From: Ctena decussata
Taxonomy: Eukaryota > Mollusca > Bivalvia > Lucinida > Lucinidae
Length of the DNA: 64,000 bases
Reading direction: 5' to 3'
NCBI GenBank assembly: GCA_963989385.1
Contig: OZ022511.1
Span: 27,646,503 to 27,710,502, forward strand
Positions 45,300 to 56,514 of the stretch are shown here, in pieces. The position numbers and the translations under genes were made by a program. The notes beneath the pieces were generated by a model that worked only from the letters and a program-made list of their open reading frames with translations, did not search any database and was not told the origin of the DNA. Numbering within the stretch: the first letter of the stretch is position 1; every line of letters starts with the position of its first letter.

Positions 45300-48200
45300 T
45301 GGAACTTTGATTATCTTGACCTTGAGCTTCATATTTATAGTTTTCCATCTGTTCTATGATTTATTTCTTTAAATGATATAGGACTAGTCAAATATAGCAA
45401 AGTTTTTTTTATTATATTCAGTTACTGTTTTCAAACGTTACAAACTAAGAGAAAATCCTTTTTTTAACAATCATTTAATTTGAGTTTTGATGATTTTGAC
45501 CTTGACCTTCATATTCAAATTGCTTCATCTGTTTAATTTTAGTAAATGATAAATGACTCTCCTCAAACTTGGCAATATTATTTATTAAATTTACCAAAAA
45601 AAAAAATGGTACAATGTGTAAAAAGATCCTGCTTTTTTTTTCACACACTTTGAAACGAAGTTTTGCTGTGCTTGCCCTTGACCATCATTTTAAGCTTTTC
45701 TATCTGTGTTATGATTTATTTCATTTAATGATATATGACTCTTACTGAAGCTTTGATGATCTCGACCTTGACAGTCAAATTTAAATATCTGCATCTACTT
45801 TGTGTTTTATTTCATTAATGGATATATAACTCTTTGCACATATAAACTTTTACAAAGTTTGGTACATTATATAAGATATTCGGGTGTTTCAACATTTTAA
45901 AAAGAAATCATAAGTGATTTTGACCTTGGCCTCCATATTTAAACTCCTTCATCTGTTTTATATTTCATTAGTTGATATGTGACTCTTCTAAAATACAGCA
46001 TATGCTTCATCACATATTCCAAACAAGAGGGTCATGAGGCCCTGAATCGCTCACCTGAACAATTGGTTAAGTGGGTTTTTCTTAGGTCTGAAATTGTCAA
46101 AATATGAGTCTTGGGTCAAAAGTCAAAGAATGACCACGACCTCTTGTACTCATAAATCTTCATGTACATGTACTCATTAAGACAACCATATATACCATTT
46201 GTAGGCCAAAATCTTCTCAACTGTCCATGAAATCTTATGTTCTGACATTTTTCCATAAAAAAGGTCAAGGTAAACCCAAAGTCATCGTTTGAACAGTCTT
46301 GGTAGTACTCTAGTATTCTATGCAACTTACAAGTTTCAAGGCCATAAGTGTATTGGTTCTGGAGAAGAAAAACATTAAAGGTTTATACCATAAATGGGTA
46401 TGGCGGCGATGTTGGTCATGTGACTTGCACCGTTTGAACAAATTTTTGTTCAATCAACCCCTGGAGGCTCTATATGAAATGTGTTTATAAGTGGCCCTTT
46501 TGCTTTTGAGGAAATGTCTGAAAATGTCAAAATATGAGAGATCTTAATCAAAGGTCAAAGAATGACCTTGACCTCTTGTACTCCTAGTTCTTCATGACCC
46601 AATTTTTAGGCCAACATCTTCAAAACTTCCAATGAAATCTTATGTTCTAGCATTTTCCCATATTTGACCTTGCCGTAAAATGGTCAAGGTCAATACAAGG
46701 ACATCATTTTGAAAAATCTTGAAAGTACTGGTGTACGCAATGCTACATACCAAGTTTCAAGGCCATGGGTCGATTGGTTCTGGAGAAGAAGATTTTAAAA
46801 GGTTTTTACCATATATTGGCATGGCGGCCATGTTGGTCATGTGACCTGGACCGTTTAAATGAATTTTCATTCCCTCAACCCCCGAAGGCTCTATATGAAA
46901 TTTGGTTTCCATTGGCAAAGTGGTTTTTGAGGCGATTGTTCAAAATTGTCAAAATATAAGAGTTCTGGGTCAAAGGTCAAAGAATGACCTTGACCTCTTG
47001 TACTCACAAATCTTCATGTTCTCTTTAAGATGACTGTATATACCAATTTTTGGGCCTTAATCTTCAAAACTTCCCATGAAATATTATGTTCTAATATTTT
47101 CCCAAATTTGACCTTTCCGAAAAAAAAGGTCAAAGTCACCCAAGGTCATAATTTGAACAATCTTGATAGTACAAGAGTACTCGATGCTACATACCAAGTT
47201 TCAAGGCCATCGGTCAATCGGTTCTTGAGAGGAAGATTTTTTTTAGGTTTTTACCATATATGGGCGGGGTGGCCATGTGGGTCACGTGACCTGGACCGTA
47301 TAAATAAATTTTGTTCTCTCAACCCCCTGGAAGTTCTACATAAAATTTAAGAACAATTGGCTTAGTGGCTTTTGAGGAGATTGTTTGAAATTGTCAAAAT
47401 ATGCGAGTTTTGGGTCAAAGGTCAAAGAATGACCTTGACCTCTTGTACTCATAAATCTTCATGTTCTCATTAAGATGACTGATACCAATATTTTGCCCAA
47501 AATCTTCAACAGTTTCCAAGATATCTTATGTTCTAGCATTTTGCCATATAAAAGTGCAAGGAAGCAAACTTGACCTTACCGTAGAAAAGGTAAAGGTCAA
47601 CCCAAGGTCATCATTTGAACAATCTTGGTAGTACTTGTGCACCCAATGCTACATACTAAGTTTCAAGGCCATTGGCAAATTGGTTCTGGAGCAGAAGATT
47701 TTTTTAGGTTTTTACCATATATGGGCGTGGCGGCCATGTTATTCATGTGACCTGGACCATATGAATAAATTTTTGTTCCCTCAACCCCTGGAGGCTCTAT
47801 ATGGAATCTGGTTTCAATTGACCCAGTGGCTTTTGAGGAGATTGTTTGAAGTTTTCAAAATATGAGAGGTGTGGGTCAAAGGTCAAAGAATGACCTTGAC
47901 CTCTTGTACTCATAAATCTTCATGTACAAGTAAATCTTCATGTACATGTAGATACCAATGTTTAGCCCAAAATTTTCAACAGTTTCCAAGATATCTTATG
48001 TTCTAGCATTTTCCCATATAAAAGCACCATAAAGCAAATTTGACCTTGCCGTAACAAAGGTCAAGGTCAACTCAAGATCATAATTTGAAGAACCTTGGTA
48101 GTACTCGCATACCAGATGCTACATATTAAGTTTCAAGGCCATCGGCCTATTAGTTCTCAAGAAGAAGATTTTTTAAGCTTTTTACCATATATGGGCGTGG

Positions 48201-49990
48201 CGGCCATGTTGGTCATGTGACCAGGACTGTTTGAACAACTTTTCGTTCCTAAGGTCCCAGGAAGTATATATGAAATTTGGTTGCAATCGGTCCACAGGTT
48301 TCAGAGGAGAAGTTGTTTGAAAGTGTGGACGGACGACATACGACTGACGACGGACGGACGACGGACGCCAGAGCCTTACCATTCTATAAGCTCCCCCAGA
48401 GCCGCTGGCTCAGGTGAGCTAAAAAGCAATTGCAAATCTTAGTACAAAGTATGAGAAAATTCCACTTTTTCCAAATTTTGACAGGAAGCTGTGATTTTCA
48501 TGGCCTTGACCTTCGTATTTGAATTTTTCAATCTGATTTATTAATACTCTTTTCAAATATAGCAATGGTTTTATCATATCCAGTTAATCATTACAAACAT
48601 TGGTATAAGTAAATCATGGGGAAAATTCCTCTTTTTCGACATTTCGAAATCGGAGCTATGATGTGTTTGACCTTGACCTTTCTTTTTGAATTTGTTGATC
48701 TGTTTTATGTATTGTCACATTAAATACGTTGCTCTTTTCAGATAAAGCAATGGTTTTCTTCTATATGCAGTAGACCTTTATAAAAAAAATGGGACAAAAA
48801 AGGAAATTCCCATTTTTTTAACAACATTTTGAAATTGGAGTTTTGTGCTTGACCTTGACCTTCATATTTTTTTTGCTTCATTAAATGATATATTGCAATT
48901 TTCAAATATAGCAAGTGCAATATATTTTCTGATCATTGTCAGTTAACCTTTACAAAAAATGAGAAATTTCCACTTTTCAACATTTTGATAATGGACCTTT
49001 GTTGTGCTTGACCTTGACCTTGATATTTGAATTTCTGGATCTGTTTTATTTATTGTTATATTAAATGATACATTGTTCTTTTAATATATATCAATGGCTT
49101 TCTTATGATATCCAGGTAACTTTAACAAAAAAGGGACGAAAATGAGAAAACCCAGAAACTTCCATGCTTGAAAGTAGGTCCTTCGCTGATTTTGACCTTG
49201 ACCTTTGTATTTGAATTTTTCAATATGTGTTATGCTTTGCTTCGTTACATGATATATGTTTCTTTTCAAATATAGCAATGGTTTTCTTATCATATTCAGT
49301 TAATTTTTACAAAAATTGGGACATAAAATGAGAAATTCCCAGTTTTTCAACATTTTGAAATTGGAGTTTTGTTGTGCTTGACCTTGACCTTCGTATTTGA
49401 TTTTGCTGATCTGTTTTTCATTTTGCTTTATTAAATGACATGTTGTTCTTTTCAAATATAGCAATGGTTTTCTTATTATATTCAGTTAACCATTACAAAA
49501 ATTGGGACATAAAATGAGAAATTCCCAGTTTTTCAACATTTTGAAATTTGAGTTCTGTTGTGCCTAACCTTGACCTTCATATTTGAATTTCTGGATCTGT
49601 TTTATGTTTCGCTTCATTAAATGATATATTGTTCTTTTAAAATACAGTAATGGCTTTCTTATGATACTCAGTTATCCTTTACAAAAATTGGGACATAAAA
49701 TGAGAAATTACCAGTTTTTCAACATTTTGAAATGGGAGCTTTGCTGTGTGTGACCTTGACCTTCATATTTGATTTTATTGATCTGTTTTATGTTTTGCTT
49801 CGTTAAATGACATGTTGCTCTATTCAACTGTAGCAATCGTTTTCTTTATCATATTCAGTTAACCTTTACAGAAATTGGGACAAAAATGAGAAAATCCAAG
49901 TTTTTTCATGTTTAGAAATAGGAGCTTTGCATAATTTGACCTTGACCTTCAAATATTAATTTCTCCATCCAGTTTTTTTTATATTATATA
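45300..49990. repeat. About 185-bp tandem array rich in GACCTTGACC
   Basis: Units with the landmarks TTGACCTTGACCTTCATATT, TTAAATGATATATTG, CAATGGTTTTCTTATCATAT and GAGAAATTCCCAGTTTTTCA recur about every 185 bp. In 48660-49950 the starts lie near 48667, 48850, 49009, 49194, 49378, 49560, 49750 and 49935. Older units occupy 45300-46020. The array is split by the E2 insertion at 46024-48420. Confidence 0.85.
46024..48420 (-). mobile_element. Family E2 Helitron/pearl-like element
   Basis: On the minus strand the head AGCTCACCTGAGCCAGCGGC is followed by a CGTCCGTCGTC microsatellite. Then come about five tandem units of about 440 bp (landmarks GACCTTGACCTCTTGTACTC and GGCGTGGCGGCCATGTTGG on the plus strand). 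The tail is TCAGGTGAGCGATTCAGGG ending CCCTCTTG. It shares head and tail style with E1 but has a different tandem core. Insertion is within A residues of the 185-bp array, with no target duplication. The many 60-106 codon frames are repeat translations. Confidence 0.75.
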
Positions 49991-50625
49991 CTTTGGTATA
50001 TTACTAGTTATGACTATACTAGTGGCTTTCTGAACATCTTCTGCGAAACTACCCAAAACTTGTTCCGAAGAACGTCAAAATCCCAATTATTCCACATTTT
50101 GGAATTTGCCGATTTGTGTCCCCTTCGAGCCCCCAGTGTGGCCTAAGTGTGAGACATACTTGTTTTTTATTTCTTTCTGTATACAGAGCTAAGTTGGTAT
50201 TATATGTTATAATATCTGTATTAGGGATTTAAGAATTACCTATGGATGGATAGACCACACTAATATCCTATTTTTTCAGTTTTTTCCTCCTAATTTTTGG
50301 ACTCTCTTGTTTGACTCAAATTGTCTTGGTTACCATGGCAACAGGATGACTCACAGAAATTTCACTACTGTTTTTGTAGTTTGGGGGTCATTTCTGATTC
50401 ATACACCAAGAATGAAAAACATCTGAGACGTAGCGTGCCGGACCCCTATGGCAATTTTCTGATTTTTACAGAGAATTGATATTAAGTGGCTTTATGAATA
50501 CGGCCCCCGACTTTGAAGACGGATCTAGATTTTTGGATCGTTTTGGGAGGGAGGAAAAACCTGCCTTATGGCATAATTTCATCAGACTGATTTTGATATT
50601 TGAGGTCATTCTACACATGTGATTC

Positions 50626-50970
50626 AATTCTTCCGTGAGTCAGTCTTTTACCCCTGGCCAGTTCAGTCAGGACTAGAAGAAGCGAAAAGTGTAAATTTTA
50701 TCGCACAGCATTATCAGTCTCAGTCAATTACTATATGATTCCAGATACGCTGCCGATATTTATTTAATCTTAGAAAACCATGTTACATGTAAAATATTTC
50801 TTTCTCATAAAATTTTGAATGACGTATAAAATGTTGTATATTCTGCAGTAAGTAAACTTCCTGCAGATAACCAATATACATACTTTTCAAATATTTCGAA
50901 CATAAATTTAAAATAATTATAACACAGAAGTATTTTGTTTAAGTAAGTACGAGTATTAGAAAATGTCTGG
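50626..50970. other. Anonymous stretch
   Basis: AT-rich sequence; nothing recognised. Confidence 0.4.
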
Positions 50971-52119
50971 TAATGCTGTGTTCCCACTATCACGATTCGC
51001 AGCACGATTGAAATCGTGGTCCTAATCGTAGACTAATCGTGGTGATCCTATCACATCCCATCAGATCTTAACAGTTCTTGAGGTCAGTCGTGGCAATCGT
51101 GTTGATCGTAGAAAATTTTTTGACGGTTAAAAAATTTTCTACGATCAACACGATTAATTTTCAGTCGTGAAAATCGCCTCAGATCGTATTTGATCGTAAC
51201 AAAACGCGACAGATCGCATCTAATCGCGCTTCTAAATCGGGTTGATCGGGATCAGTCTTGGACAAGACAAACGTCACGCTCTGTTGAGATTTGCTGCGAT
51301 CTCACACGATCAGTCACGATCCGTTACGCTCTGTTATATTCCATTGCTCACGACCTGACACGAAAGACTCACGGGCAGACACGAGTAGATACAAGAAGAT
51401 GCAAGTAAATGCGATTAAAGCCATGGCCGCATCCGAAACTGCCTGACTGCAGCTCTCCTGGCCCTATGTGGTTGGGGTTGTGGCTGGTCTGGCTGCTGCT
51501 CGTCTTCTTCCTCTCTGGAGATAATGTGAGTATACAATAATAACGCAAGTGTCCCGTTGTCATGATCCTCAACTCCTGCCATTATCAATGGTTGTTGGCT
51601 GTAGTGTTCACTCAATAATGCAAGGTCAAGAAACAATGAAGTCCTGGTCAGTCGGGCTGTATATAAACCGTCGGGTTCCAATCGTAGCTCAAATCGTGGT
51701 TACTATCGATCCTGATCGTGAAACACATCGCGACACAATCGTATTCTAATGTAACACAGCGCATTGGTTCGCGATGAACGTATCGGAACGTATCTGAACT
51801 TACCAGATCGTCCCAAATAGGGGAACCCGTTCGTGATGATCGTGTCACATCGAGGCCATATCGTGGACTCTATCGGGACAATCCTATCGGAACGTATGTG
51901 ATCATATCTAAACGAGAGACCAGATCGTGACAGGTCGTGTCACCTCAAATTGACCAATCGTGACCATATCGCATCCAAGCGCAACAAATCGTACCATAAC
52001 GTATCGACTCGCATCACCTCGTACCCAAACCTAAAATTTCAAAGAAGTTCCACGATAAGCTACGAATGGCAAATCGTGGCGTTCGTAACGGATCTCACGA
52101 CAGTGGGAACATAGCATTA
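50971..52119. mobile_element. Family N foldback transposon, Harbinger-related
   Basis: The ends TAATGCTGTGTTCCCACT and AGTGGGAACATAGCATTA are inverted with one mismatch. TAA is present at both borders, compatible with a 3-bp TWA duplication, but asymmetric by one base. Much of the interior is degenerate ATCGTGTTGATCGTAG-like words in both orientations, including the perfect palindrome arms TGATCGTAGAAAATTTTTT and complement at 51100-51146. A transposase remnant sits in the middle. Confidence 0.78.
51415..51681 (-). pseudogene. N-terminal remnant of a Harbinger-type (HARBI1-like) transposase
   Basis: The minus-strand frame includes the stretch EEEDEQQPDQPQPQPHRARR followed by RMRPWL before a stop at the edge of the repeat filler. 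A basic run followed by a VRPWL-type motif is characteristic of the N-terminal region of PIF/Harbinger DDE transposases and HARBI1. The DDE catalytic domain is absent, so this is a leftover exon or fragment with no activity. Its position inside family N suggests that N derives from a Harbinger element. Confidence 0.55.
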
Positions 52120-52818
52120 AGCATCAGCTATTATAAACAGTTTTTGTCCATTGGATTTATTTCGACTTCAGGAACACATTACTATAAACAGGTTACACTT
52201 GAATAATATTATTTTCAGATGAAAATCAATTGAAATCTGGTCTTCTGACATCATTTAAATCAGACATATCCTGGCGTCCACAGTCAGTACATTGTCAGAT
52301 GTTAGCAGGCTGGTCAGCCAGTTCTACTTTTTGATTAGGCATGTGTGGCAAAAGACGAACACTAGCAGGGTCCCAGAGCTCACTACGCCCCGTACTGGCA
52401 TTAACTACAGACTCAGGTCTGGGCTGATCGAGTAACAGGTTAGGCAAATGATAATGATGGGACCGTGCATAGTTAACATGCCACCTTTTCACATTATGAG
52501 TACGCCAGACATCCTGATGTGTCTTGCACATAAAGATAAGATGAGATAAGATAAGATAAGATAAGATTTACTTAAAGTCGGCAAGTTACATAACAATGCA
52601 ACACACGCTCTTTATTAGTTTTAAACCAACTACAATAGAGCAATGGCGTTCTGACGACCTCAGTATATACATTTTGTGTAATCCCATTGACAATGAATTT
52701 TTGAAGATCTCACTATTACTTGCAATATTACGAAAAAACCTTTTCAAAGGAATTGACACAAATGTCATCTTTGACAAATATTTTCTTAAGGTCTTTATCC
52801 AAAAGGTTATGAATGGCT
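52120..52818. other. Anonymous stretch with a GATAA microsatellite
   Basis: A (GATAA)n tract lies at 52534-52567. Nothing else is recognised. The 102-codon frame at 52596-52904 runs into the family J MITE and is not credible. Confidence 0.5.
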
Positions 52819-53027
52819 TAATCCTTAATGCGCCAAAAAGTAGACGACAAAATTTACGTCTGCAGAATTTAAAAAAAAGTCTCGTCCAAAAGATATCATA
52901 TTGAGAATTCGAACACTAGAGGGCAAACCGTGTAGTTACAGATGAGGTGGCTCATTATGAGCCACCTCATCTGGATCTACACTGTTTGCAAATTCAACAA
53001 TTTTAATTTTTGGCGCTTTAAGGGTTA
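52819..53027. repeat. Family J MITE, complete copy
   Basis: The ends TTAATCCTTAATGCGCCAAA and TTTTTGGCGCTTTAAGGGTTAA are inverted. The left side has ACGACAAAATTTACGTCTGC. The centre is the hairpin cassette at 52921-52991. Confidence 0.87.
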
Positions 53028-53504
53028 AATTGTTCAAGTTATGCGCTAATACGATAGAAACAAAGATATGAACTCTTCATAACATCTACTTTGGAATTTT
53101 TGGCCTGCATTTTCTTAATCCAGCGGATCCTCAGATTAGGATTAGGATAATCCATTAGCGGTCCTACATTGAACAAGGTACAGAATAGAATACACGGAGG
53201 GAGGCGGTCAAGATCAGCTGGGGTATTCGAGCAGCGAGATCCTACAGGACTTTCGGAGTTTAAATTGTTTTGCATTGTTCATCTACTCAAACAGCAAATA
53301 GCCTGGATCGGAATGTACGAGAGCATAGACTGGCCTAAATCTTCGCTGTTCGCTGTAGGTAATCTACATTCCCGAAGGCAGGGGAACATTTAATCCTCTG
53401 GGTATGCCTACGTCATCAACACATTTTTCGAAGCGCCGTACGTAAATGCGGATTTGACCGACACATAGGAATGTTAGTTATTTGAGTCTTGGCACGATAT
53501 AATA
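53028..53504. other. Anonymous stretch
   Basis: No repeat boundary is seen. Short frames at 53039-53275 (minus) and 53169-53393 (plus) have no recognisable domain. Confidence 0.4.
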
Positions 53505-53742
53505 TGAGCCGCGACATGACAAAACCAACAATGTGGTCGTGCGCCCAGCGCAGACTCAGATCAGCCTGGGCATCCGCCCAGTTTGACTAGACTGTTTGTT
53601 AAGTGCTAAAAGGGTAGCTAAGTGTCTAAGCTACCTCCATGCGGACAGTGAAGACTCTGATCAGACTGGGCGGATGCCCAGGCTGATCTGAGTCTGCGTT
53701 GGGCGCACAACCACATTGTTGGTTTTGTCGTGTCGCGGCTCA
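53505..53742. repeat. Family A foldback MITE, copy 7
   Basis: A well preserved 238-bp copy flanked by TA on both sides (AATA before, TATG after). This supports a TA target duplication for the family. Confidence 0.9.
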
Positions 53743-54092
53743 TATGTGAACGTCAAAAACTGGTCAGCCGTCGATGATTGGCAGTTAGATTCCCCTTTGA
53801 TGCAAACGGAAAAGTAAAGTTTGACAGCGTTTGGTGTTCGCAAATAATATAAAAGGCCAGTCTGTGCTCTCGTACATTCACAGGATCCAGGCTAATTGCT
53901 GTCCTCGTTTCTGTGTTTGTTTAAGCATTCTGATCACCTCGCTGTGGGAATAGGGAGCTTTTTTTCTGTTCCTTGTTCATTTGTTTGTTTTGCGCGCGTG
54001 TGTTTTGTCCTTTTCCTCTTCCTCTTGGTGTTGTGGTTTTACTGTGGTTTGTGTGATTGTGGCATACCCTGGACCTTTCTATTAACTTTTTG
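53743..54092. other. Anonymous T-rich stretch
   Basis: The 88-codon frame at 53896-54162 gives a Phe/Leu-rich pseudo-membrane peptide produced by T-rich sequence and running into a SINE. It is not supported as a gene. Confidence 0.4.
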
Positions 54093-54207
54093 TTTAGACA
54101 TTTTTTCTCTCACCTATCGTCTCTTCTCTTTCTCCCTTTCTCTTGTGGACGGCCCGACATAGACTGAAATACTGTCTAAAAAAGCCGTTAAACACCAAAT
54201 CACCAAT
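54093..54207 (+). repeat. Family B SINE, 5'-truncated
   Basis: It contains TTTTTTCTCTCACCTATCG, GACGGCCCGACATAGACTGA and ATACTGTCTAAAAAAGCCGT, ending CAAATCACCAATTTTC. Only the 3' half is present. Confidence 0.78.
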
Positions 54208-54298
54208 TTTCTTATTGGCAGTTACAGAGTCCGAGTTCGATCTTTCCACTGGCTGGGTAACTGTTACTTATAACTTTCACTAAATATGACACAGTTAT

Positions 54299-54645
54299 GA
54301 ATACCGTCTACAAGGTAATTTTTGCGGTTTTCGATTTTTCGCGGTATTTCGTGGTCACTTAGAAACCGCGAGTATTAAAATCGCGAAATAATTTCCTGTT
54401 TCTTACAAAGTATCTTCTGTAGACACAGTGTTCATATATTTTAGTTCTTCTGTTTGCTTCGGTAATTTTCATTAACCTGCGGCAGCCCTGCCGCATGTTA
54501 ATGAACGAATTGGCTCAAGTGAAAAAGAAGTAGTTTTGCTTTTCACGCATGCTGCGAAAATTAAAAATCGCGAAAATTAATGTTTAAGTTTTTCACCCTT
54601 AACCGCGAGAATTTGAACCCGCGAAAATTACCGCGTATACGGTAT
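54299..54645. repeat. Family X MITE with CGCGAAA arms
   Basis: The ends ATACCGTCTACAAGGTAATT and AATTACCGCGTATACGGTAT are inverted. The interior has several CGCGAAAATTA and TTTTTCGCGG words and a central hairpin around CCTGCGGCAGCCCTGCCGC. A diverged relative is at 59101-59300. Confidence 0.75.
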
Positions 54646-54771
54646 AAGCATGTTCAGAACTTGCAGATGCAAGATGGCCTAGCCACTGGATTACTTATTT
54701 GAAAAACAGCTCATTTCCCATGGAATTGCCGCTTTGTTATATGTACATGTATTTAGGGGATAACTGTATAC

Positions 54772-54905
54772 AAAATTGTCATTGGGGAGGTAAATCGTCG
54801 GTTTTATGGTCGGAAATTTCGTTTTACGGCGACGCGCCAGCGGAGCCGTAAAACGGAATTTGCGACCATAAAACCGACGATTTACCTCCCCAAATGACAA
54901 TTTTC
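54772..54905. repeat. Long near-perfect palindrome 1
   Basis: The arms run from AAATTGTCATTGGGGAGGT and its complement inward through AAATCGTCGGTTTTATGGTC. The loop is about 20 bp around CGACGCGCCAGCGGAGCCG. Intra-arm divergence is very low. Confidence 0.9.
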
Positions 54906-55022
54906 AATATTCAATATGCACTTTATCACATTTTCCCCTTTCAAAGTGTACTTCTTTGCACCCATTGCAAGCGCTTTCAGCAGCGTAAAACCAAACGTCA
55001 GCCAATGAGAAGAGACGTTTTA

Positions 55023-55098
55023 TAATGACGTCGGATTTGCGACAGTATATCGTAGAATATACTCGTATAATACTGTCGCAAATTTCTGACGTTATCCA
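55023..55098. repeat. Palindrome 2
   Basis: ATGACGTCGGATTTGCGACA faces TGTCGCAAATTTCTGACGTT across a short AT-rich middle. The arms are slightly diverged. Confidence 0.75.
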
Positions 55099-56298
55099 AT
55101 CAGACGTCGCGTTATATTTATAAGTGCATTAGAATGCATGATTTACAGGCTTTTGAGCACATGTAACCTGACGTGTACACGTATAAGCTGAGTGGCTTAA
55201 TACCTTGCAACCAAGACATGTCTATACATAATTGGCAAAGTAAATACGTCCGGATTCCGCGGAGGATTGTATAAAATTTTGATTATGAATTAGGCCAGTA
55301 TAGGATTTGTTTGTATCAAATTTATTTTGAGGTGTTTCTAGAGATGATCTACAATAGAAAAGGCATAAAATGAAATATTTTGTGATAAGATTACTGTATT
55401 TTAGGAACTCTCCAAATATTTCTGTCCGAGGTTATCCAAACACTATTTTTGCTGACACACATTTGAAAATTTAGTTCATAAAAGCCTCAGTGTGGGTCAC
55501 TTATTCTATGTTTTATACCAACAGTTGTGTCGACCTAGGTGGTGATCTAGAGGTGATCTAGTGAGTGCATTCGAAATATTCCCGTCAGAAAAAGACCACC
55601 GCTGTCTTTGAAGTTTGAACTCGCACGTAGAGTGCTCAGTACAAGTCCGTTTTCTCCATGATAAAAATCGGCAAAATTCGAAATTGGCTGATTGAATCAA
55701 TAACTGTTCAGTGATAGCCATGCCCTAAAATGCATGCCACATTTGGCATTATGTCTATAGCATCGTGAAATTGCTTCTAAGTATTGAATAGACAACTCCA
55801 TCGAATAACTATATACAATCCGACGGAAAATTGCTTGGTAGAGTGATAAAATTTAATATAAAATATATCGGTGAAAAAAAAACTGAAGCATTCTTTCTTT
55901 TTCTCGAGTGCCTTGGCTTGTTTAAAATGCACAATAAGAATCGGAAGACGCTATGAATTGCAAAGATTTATTGAGAAATGTAGCTTACAAATACATAAAA
56001 AACATTGTCTAAATGTCCATCAACACTCAGTAAAAAGTCGAATCTTGAAACCCCTCATTTGTGTGCCAGAACTTTGAAAAAGACCAAAGTAAAGAAGTAC
56101 AAACAAGACAGTAGCGAGGATGAACAGAACAACAGGGTCGTAACTAGTCGTGATTACATGCTACGCACTATTATGTTTTATACCCCTTCAGGACAAAACT
56201 TAGAGTTTTGCCCTAGAGATATCTCAAGTAATCTCCTCTGTTTGCAGTTATATCGAAATCATTTCCAGTATAGAAAATGTCAGCATCATTAAATATGC
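55099..56298. other. Anonymous stretch
   Basis: No gene is recognised in this 1.2 kb. Frames of 68-95 codons at 55506-56292 lack domains and splice context. Confidence 0.4.
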
Positions 56299-56352
56299 AG
56301 ATGCGTGTTGAAATTTTGTCAAGTTGACAAAATTTCATTATGCATCTGCGTA
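56299..56352. repeat. Palindrome 3
   Basis: CAGATGCGTGTTGAAATTTT faces AAAATTTCATTATGCATCTG around GTCAAGTTGAC. It is short, with slightly diverged outer arms. Confidence 0.8.
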
Positions 56353-56514
56353 TTTGCGTATAGGCAGGTAACGCCCTTGTGATAAGCTGTAAAGCCTATG
56401 GTTCCCCAGGACATCCGTAGAAACGCATCATCTTTGTCAGCTTTAGTCTTTTATTTTGAAGGATAAACCTGAAATAGAAATAAGACCGTACCTAAGTCTT
56501 AGATAAATAGAGAA

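Larger units (their letters stand above)
40818..50481. mobile_element. 9.66-kb TTAA-flanked element with terminal inverted repeats
   Basis: Boundaries come from the interrupted MITE; the target duplication is TTAA (40814-40817 and 50482-50485). The termini TATCAATTCTCTGTAA and TTACAGAGAATTGATA are perfectly inverted for 16 bp. Imperfect inverted homology continues for roughly 150-170 bp to GTTGCCATGG at about 40951 and CCATGGCAAC at about 50334. TTAA duplication is used by piggyBac, Kolobok and some Sola transposons; the ends do not start CCC as in classic piggyBac. The interior (7.27 kb without E2) is largely repeats rich in CAAGGTCA. No transposase is recognised, so it is non-autonomous. 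A 102-codon minus-strand frame at 42155-42463 is unassigned. Confidence 0.88.
40617..50507. repeat. Family C MITE split by the TTAA element
   Basis: The left part, 40617-40817, ends GCAACGACTTAA. The right part, 50482-50507, begins TTAAGTGGCTTTATGAATAC and ends GGCCCC. Counting the duplicated TTAA once, the pieces give 223 bp, exactly the length of the intact copy at 62317-62539, whose sequence at this point is CGACTTAAGTGGC. This fixes both insertion junctions to the base. Confidence 0.93.
40548..50620. repeat. Family K MITE split by a 9.9-kb nest
   Basis: The left part, 40548-40616, reads ATACCGCATTTCTTCGGTTA to CAATATCTAGATCC. The right part resumes at 50509 with GACTTTGAAGACGGATCTAG and reaches TTGAGGTCATTCTACA near 50610. 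Joined, the two parts follow the order of the intact copy at 31014-31220. The far right end is truncated. The interruption is the family C MITE at 40617-50507. Confidence 0.75.

Noticed and set aside
46116..48382. Several 60-106 codon frames with similar peptides
   Set aside because: They repeat with the 440-bp units of E2 and contain no conserved start, domain or codon bias.
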